Assembly (NCBI RefSeq): GCF_009765975.1
Contig: NZ_LMUJ01000064.1
Coordinates: 156,730-220,729 of the forward strand
Reading direction: 5' to 3'
Length of the DNA: 64,000 nucleotides
From: Acidisphaera sp. S103
GTDB taxonomy: Bacteria > Pseudomonadota > Alphaproteobacteria > Acetobacterales > Acetobacteraceae
Part shown: one piece after another, positions 61,701-64,000 of the stretch
How the letters are laid out: each line of letters starts with the position of its first letter
Numbering within the stretch: the stretch's first letter is position 1
Notes under the pieces: generated by a model
Databases searched by the model: none
Told to the model about the DNA's origin: nothing
The model's input: only the letters and a program-made list of their open reading frames with translations
Position numbers and translations under genes: made by a program

Positions 61701-63190
61701 CCTCGGCCGATCCGCTGTTCGACACCGCCGGCTGGCGGAACACCGCGACGGGCGAGCCGATCGCGGAACCGGTGATGCGCGCCTGGGCCACAGAAATCGT
61801 CGATCATACGCTGGCCGGCAGCCCAAGGCGGGTGCTGGAGATCGGTCACGGCACCGGCATGCTGCTGTTCTCGATCGCGCCGCGGGTCGAGGCCTATATC
61901 GGTTGCGAGATCAGCAAGACGGCACAAGCGAGCGTTCAGACGCAGCTCGATCGGCTCGGTTGGACCAATGTGCGGCTGGAGCAGCGGGCCGCCGACGACC
62001 TGGAAGGCATGCCGGACGATTTCGACTGCGTGCTGCTGAGTTCCGTCGTCCAGTATTTCCCGGATGCGGCGTATTTGGTGCGTGTGCTGCGTGGGGCGCT
62101 GGCGCGGGTTCGGCCCGGTGGACGCGTGGTGCTGGCCGATCTGCGTAACTTGCGCCGGCGGGACCTGTTTCACATCGATTTCGCCCTGGCCCGATCCACG
62201 CCGGCCGACGCGGTGCTTGCCGAGGCAGAGGCAGGGATACGCGCCGACGCGGAATTGCACCTCGATCCGGCGTTTTTCGCCGCCCTGGCTGGACAGATGC
62301 CAGAGATATCCGAGGTCGCTGTGTCCGCCCAGTTGTTTGAGGCAGATAACGAACTGACGCGGTATCGATACACCGTGGTCCTCACCCGCAGCGGGGGTCC
62401 CGCCGCGGCCGATCGGTCGCCTGACGTGTGGCATCGGGGCGAAGGCCTGGATGCGGGGGCGATTGCCGCGATGTTGCGGAACGGGACGCCGGTCGGGTTC
62501 CGCGGGCTGGCGGATGCGTGGCTGGCCGGCTTGGCACGAACGGTGGCGGGGCTGCGTGGGGCGGCTCGCCCTGGCGCGGCGGGGGTTGGCTTTACACCGG
62601 CGTCTTTGCGGCGGCTGGCCCCGCCGGGCTGGCAAGTGGCGGTCGCGCATGGCGAGGGTACGACCCTCGACGCGCTGTTCCGGTTCGGTGTGGAGGCGGC
62701 ACTGATCCCGATGCAGCCGATCGCCGCCGATCCGCTGACGTTGGCCTCCATTCCCGCCGCCCCGCTGGCCACCTGGGACGCGGCGGAACTGCGGGTGCAT
62801 CTGGCGGCGCTGCTGCCGGATTGGATGCTGCCGGCCGCCATTCATCGCGTCCCCGGGCTGCCGCTGACCAGCGCCGGGAAACTGGATATGCGGGCGCTCG
62901 CCGCCTCGGTGACAGCATCCGCACCCGTCGGAATGCGATCGCTGACACCGACCGAGGACGTGGTGGCGGAATTCTACCGAGATCTGCTGGGCGCGCCCCG
63001 GGTCGGCGCGGACGACGATTTCTTCGCCCTCGGCGGGCATTCGCTGCTGGCCAGCCGGCTGGTGTCGCGGTTGCGGGATCGTTTCGACATGCGTCTGGCG
63101 CTCGATGCGGTGTTTCGGACACCGACGGTCGCCGGGCTGGCGGGTGAGATCGATGCGCTGCGGGCAGGGCGTGAGGAGGGTGAGATTTGA
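58754..63190 (+). CDS. NRPS1: C-A(N-MT)-PCP module
   Basis: A 1478-residue single-module peptide synthetase that joins an amino acid to the polyketide. C domain: about 30-450, active site HHIAFDG at 158-164. A domain: from about 523, with FTSGSTGVPK, FDAATFEIWG (Asp704), YGPTETT, YRTGD and GRVDRQVKIRGFRIEP. An N-methyltransferase of about 215 residues (LEIGHGTGM from 1028) is inserted before the final A motif, TSAGKLD (Lys1376). PCP: DDFFALGGHS, Ser1430. By alignment to GrsA the specificity residues read D-A-F-F-L-G-V-T-F-K, closest to isoleucine-type codes. The C-A linker (about residues 480-520) is encoded by a palindromic genome repeat. ATGA overlap with PKS3. The tail ends in a short acidic stretch suited to TubC-type docking. 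Confidence 0.93.
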   Translation: MSAATEDRRALLSRLLREKAVGGIPLAPRTGPLPLSFAQRRIWFLDHLGHTGSGYVIPLVATLEGPLDPTALRAALEAVVRRHAVLRTRFVERGGEPLQEEGPAYAVPLDCNDADPEAAMAAATAFTATAIPLAEGRMLRARLWRTGTERHVLAIAVHHIAFDGWSVDVLGRDLAALYPACLAGLESPLPPLPVQYADFAVWQRSPARLAAQQARLAERAARIAALPAFKLRGDRVPPAGRPRQGRIQRFALTPELSVRLLALGQAQGVTPFTLLLTGFLLLLARHEQAAHPLVGCPIAGRDGAATEDLLGFFVNSLVIDADFSGKPSFVESLTRVRRSVTEAMAAQDIPFEQVVERAQPDRLLARNPVFEVMFAWQAPFRLPDLSPSLRVGALTTTETTARFDLECHAWRDGDQILGGLIYDADRFDADRMALLADHFTALLESAVAAPSAPAMRLGLGDGSYTAPLPAASWPSMPSVPPSVSWPGLPRPPKTLPGSPPQDVDGWAKPGHDTGRDTSGRTVMPTAPTLPDLFALALRRDPGAVAVVDGGTTLSFVALDRRANALALRLRGLGVTAETPVAMCLARSAASVIATLAVAKAGGALLPLDPAWPAARRQAAMAAASAHLILDDAALADQTEASVGPVADGLGPERLAYLAFTSGSTGVPKCIAVQQSAVAHLVLDTDYVRIEPGDRVAHLASPAFDAATFEIWGPLLNGGTILVIGRSAVLEPGALATALRDGDVSVAFVTTALLHRVAEDAPDGFAGLRTLLFGGEACDPALVRRILIAGPPGRLLHVYGPTETTTFASWHNVTAVAENAVTIPIGGPIRGAELHIVETGDLETPAPFGIPGALLIAGTGMARGYIGAPGLTADRFRPDPWGPPGARLYRTGDVACRRLDGSVEFLGRVDRQVKIRGFRIEPAEVETALRRHPGVADAAVAVEDGLAGRRLVAYAVPRAATDADGRVADWAAVFDERIYGKTGTSADPLFDTAGWRNTATGEPIAEPVMRAWATEIVDHTLAGSPRRVLEIGHGTGMLLFSIAPRVEAYIGCEISKTAQASVQTQLDRLGWTNVRLEQRAADDLEGMPDDFDCVLLSSVVQYFPDAAYLVRVLRGALARVRPGGRVVLADLRNLRRRDLFHIDFALARSTPADAVLAEAEAGIRADAELHLDPAFFAALAGQMPEISEVAVSAQLFEADNELTRYRYTVVLTRSGGPAAADRSPDVWHRGEGLDAGAIAAMLRNGTPVGFRGLADAWLAGLARTVAGLRGAARPGAAGVGFTPASLRRLAPPGWQVAVAHGEGTTLDALFRFGVEAALIPMQPIAADPLTLASIPAAPLATWDAAELRVHLAALLPDWMLPAAIHRVPGLPLTSAGKLDMRALAASVTASAPVGMRSLTPTEDVVAEFYRDLLGAPRVGADDDFFALGGHSLLASRLVSRLRDRFDMRLALDAVFRTPTVAGLAGEIDALRAGREEGEI
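60195..60298. repeat. Intergenic-type palindromic repeat, copy 2, in frame inside NRPS1
   Basis: The left arm (about 60195-60234) and right arm (about 60256-60298) share CGTGTCATGGCCGGGCTTG in inverted orientation and pair over nearly 40 bases with about four mismatches, around a 20-base loop. The core matches the intergenic copy at 16937-17024. It adds about 35 Pro/Gly/Trp-rich residues to the C-A linker without shifting the frame. Confidence 0.8.
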
Positions 63191-64000
63191 ACGTCGCATC
63201 GGATTTATCGCGAACACCCCCCCTGCCCTCACAGTCAATGGACGTGGCCGCGTTGGTTGCCCGGCTTCGCGACCAGGGAATCGAGTTGACGCTGGCCGAC
63301 GGCCGCTTGCGCTACAACGCGCCGCGGGGCGCGCTCGACCCGGCGGCGATCGAGCAATTGCGCGCCCGGCGTGACGAAATCATTACTTATCTGTCGCGTC
63401 CCGTCGCACGGCCGGCGGAAGGGCTGCCGGCGTCGCCCGGCCAGGCCAGGTTGTGGTTCGTGGAGCGGGCCGGACTGGCGGGCCATGGCTATGTGACGCC
63501 AGTCAACCTGCGGATCGACGGACCGTTGGATGCGGAACGGTTGCGGCTGGCGTTGCAGGCGGTGGTGCATCGGCATGAGGCATTGCGCACCGCGTTTGTC
63601 GAACGCGACGGGCAACCGTACCAGGTGGTGCATGCGCTGGTGCTGTTCGCGATGCCGGTCACCGATCTGTCGGCGATGCCCGATCCTGACTCTGTGCTGG
63701 CCGAACTGGCGGCGCAGGACAACCGGCGGCACTTCGATCTGACCGCACCGCCGCTGCTGCGGGCTCGCTTGGTGCGGTTGGGTGCCGAACGTCATGCGCT
63801 GCTGGCGGCATTCCATCATATCGCGTTCGACGGGTGGTCGCTGCCGGTCTTCCTCGACGAACTCGGGCGGTCCTATGATGGCGAGATGCTGCCGCCGCTA
63901 CGGGTGCAGTTGCCTGACCTGGTTGCGGCGCAGGCCTTACGGCAGGATCGGGCGGGACTGGCTTTCTGGCGCGATGCGCTGGCGGGGGTGGGGCGAACGG
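63187..64000 (+). CDS. NRPS2: TubC-type docking domain and condensation domain (3' end cut by window)
   Basis: The frame is open to the window end. A TTG at 63187 overlaps the NRPS1 stop as TTGA and has GGAGGG about eight bases upstream, matching the coupling of the other genes; an in-frame ATG at 63238 lacks a ribosome site but starts exactly at the docking domain. From that ATG, MDVAALVARLRDQGIELTLADGRLRY and RRDEIITYLS form a TubC N-terminal docking domain. A condensation domain begins at SPGQARLWFVERAG, with HHIAFDG at residues 210-216 (TTG numbering). It should receive the N-methylated aminoacyl-polyketide from NRPS1 and extend it. Further modules and any terminal thioesterase lie beyond the window. 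Confidence 0.9.
   Translation, partial: MNVASDLSRTPPLPSQSMDVAALVARLRDQGIELTLADGRLRYNAPRGALDPAAIEQLRARRDEIITYLSRPVARPAEGLPASPGQARLWFVERAGLAGHGYVTPVNLRIDGPLDAERLRLALQAVVHRHEALRTAFVERDGQPYQVVHALVLFAMPVTDLSAMPDPDSVLAELAAQDNRRHFDLTAPPLLRARLVRLGAERHALLAAFHHIAFDGWSLPVFLDELGRSYDGEMLPPLRVQLPDLVAAQALRQDRAGLAFWRDALAGVGRT

Noticed and set aside
60305..63238. A 977-residue open frame on the minus strand opposite NRPS1
   Set aside because: The adenylation, methyltransferase and carrier domains on the plus strand are unmistakable. The minus-strand product is Arg/Gln/His-rich with no motifs.

Overview
The window reads as chromosomal DNA of a GC-rich alphaproteobacterium, plausibly of the Acetobacteraceae or a related Rhodospirillales lineage. 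This rests on base composition, on GMC dehydrogenases of the kind common in acetic acid bacteria, on many flavin monooxygenase and CoA-type catabolic genes, and on GC-rich intergenic hairpin repeats. No rRNA, tRNA, CRISPR array or insertion sequence was seen. The taxonomic placement is inference.

Left part (1 to about 29 kb) is a catabolic and uptake region. It holds three luciferase-like (LLM) flavin monooxygenases, a minus-strand operon of LLM oxidoreductase, class III CoA transferase, MmgE/PrpD protein and TIGR03084-type protein, a divergent MFS transporter, and a TetR regulator. Next come a ferric/organic-ligand type ABC importer (binding protein, fused permease, ATPase) followed by a malate/lactate-type dehydrogenase, two GMC oxidoreductases (one with a small subunit-3-like partner), a deazaflavin-type nitroreductase relative, a ThuA protein and a class II aldolase. 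A block of short-chain dehydrogenases, two class D acyl-CoA-dehydrogenase-like flavoproteins, a carboxymuconolactone-decarboxylase-like protein, a hydroxyisobutyrate-dehydrogenase-like protein and an HD-domain protein follows; two paralogous amidohydrolases lie at its edges. The substrate of this region cannot be named from sequence.

Right part (29 kb to the end) is a hybrid polyketide/non-ribosomal-peptide cluster. An Sfp-type phosphopantetheinyl transferase converges on a six-gene minus-strand accessory operon: DUF697 membrane protein, 68-residue membrane protein, cyclic-peptide-type ABC exporter, SPFH/prohibitin-like protein, type II thioesterase and a second cyclic-peptide-type exporter. 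After a 0.9 kb lower-GC divergent spacer with a lux-box-like dyad, the plus-strand operon runs MbtH, PKS1 (MT-GNAT-ACP loading, then KS-AT-DH-cMT-KR-ACP), PKS2 (KS-AT-DH-cMT-ER-KR-ACP), PKS3 (KS-AT-oMT-cMT-KR-ACP), NRPS1 (C-A with embedded N-MT-PCP) and NRPS2 (TubC-type docking domain and C domain, cut by the window end). The large genes overlap by ATGA or TTGA.

Read collinearly, the line would make a short, heavily C-methylated fatty-acid-like chain from a GNAT-loaded starter, with one trisubstituted double bond and a beta-methoxy group. It would pass this to an N-methylated branched aliphatic amino acid, and the peptide would continue beyond the window. The exporters suggest a lipopeptide or cyclic peptide product. 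The most unusual points are the GNAT loading module with all four CurA-type active-site residues, the SPFH/DUF697/dual-exporter operon, and a palindromic genome repeat lodged in frame in the NRPS1 C-A linker.
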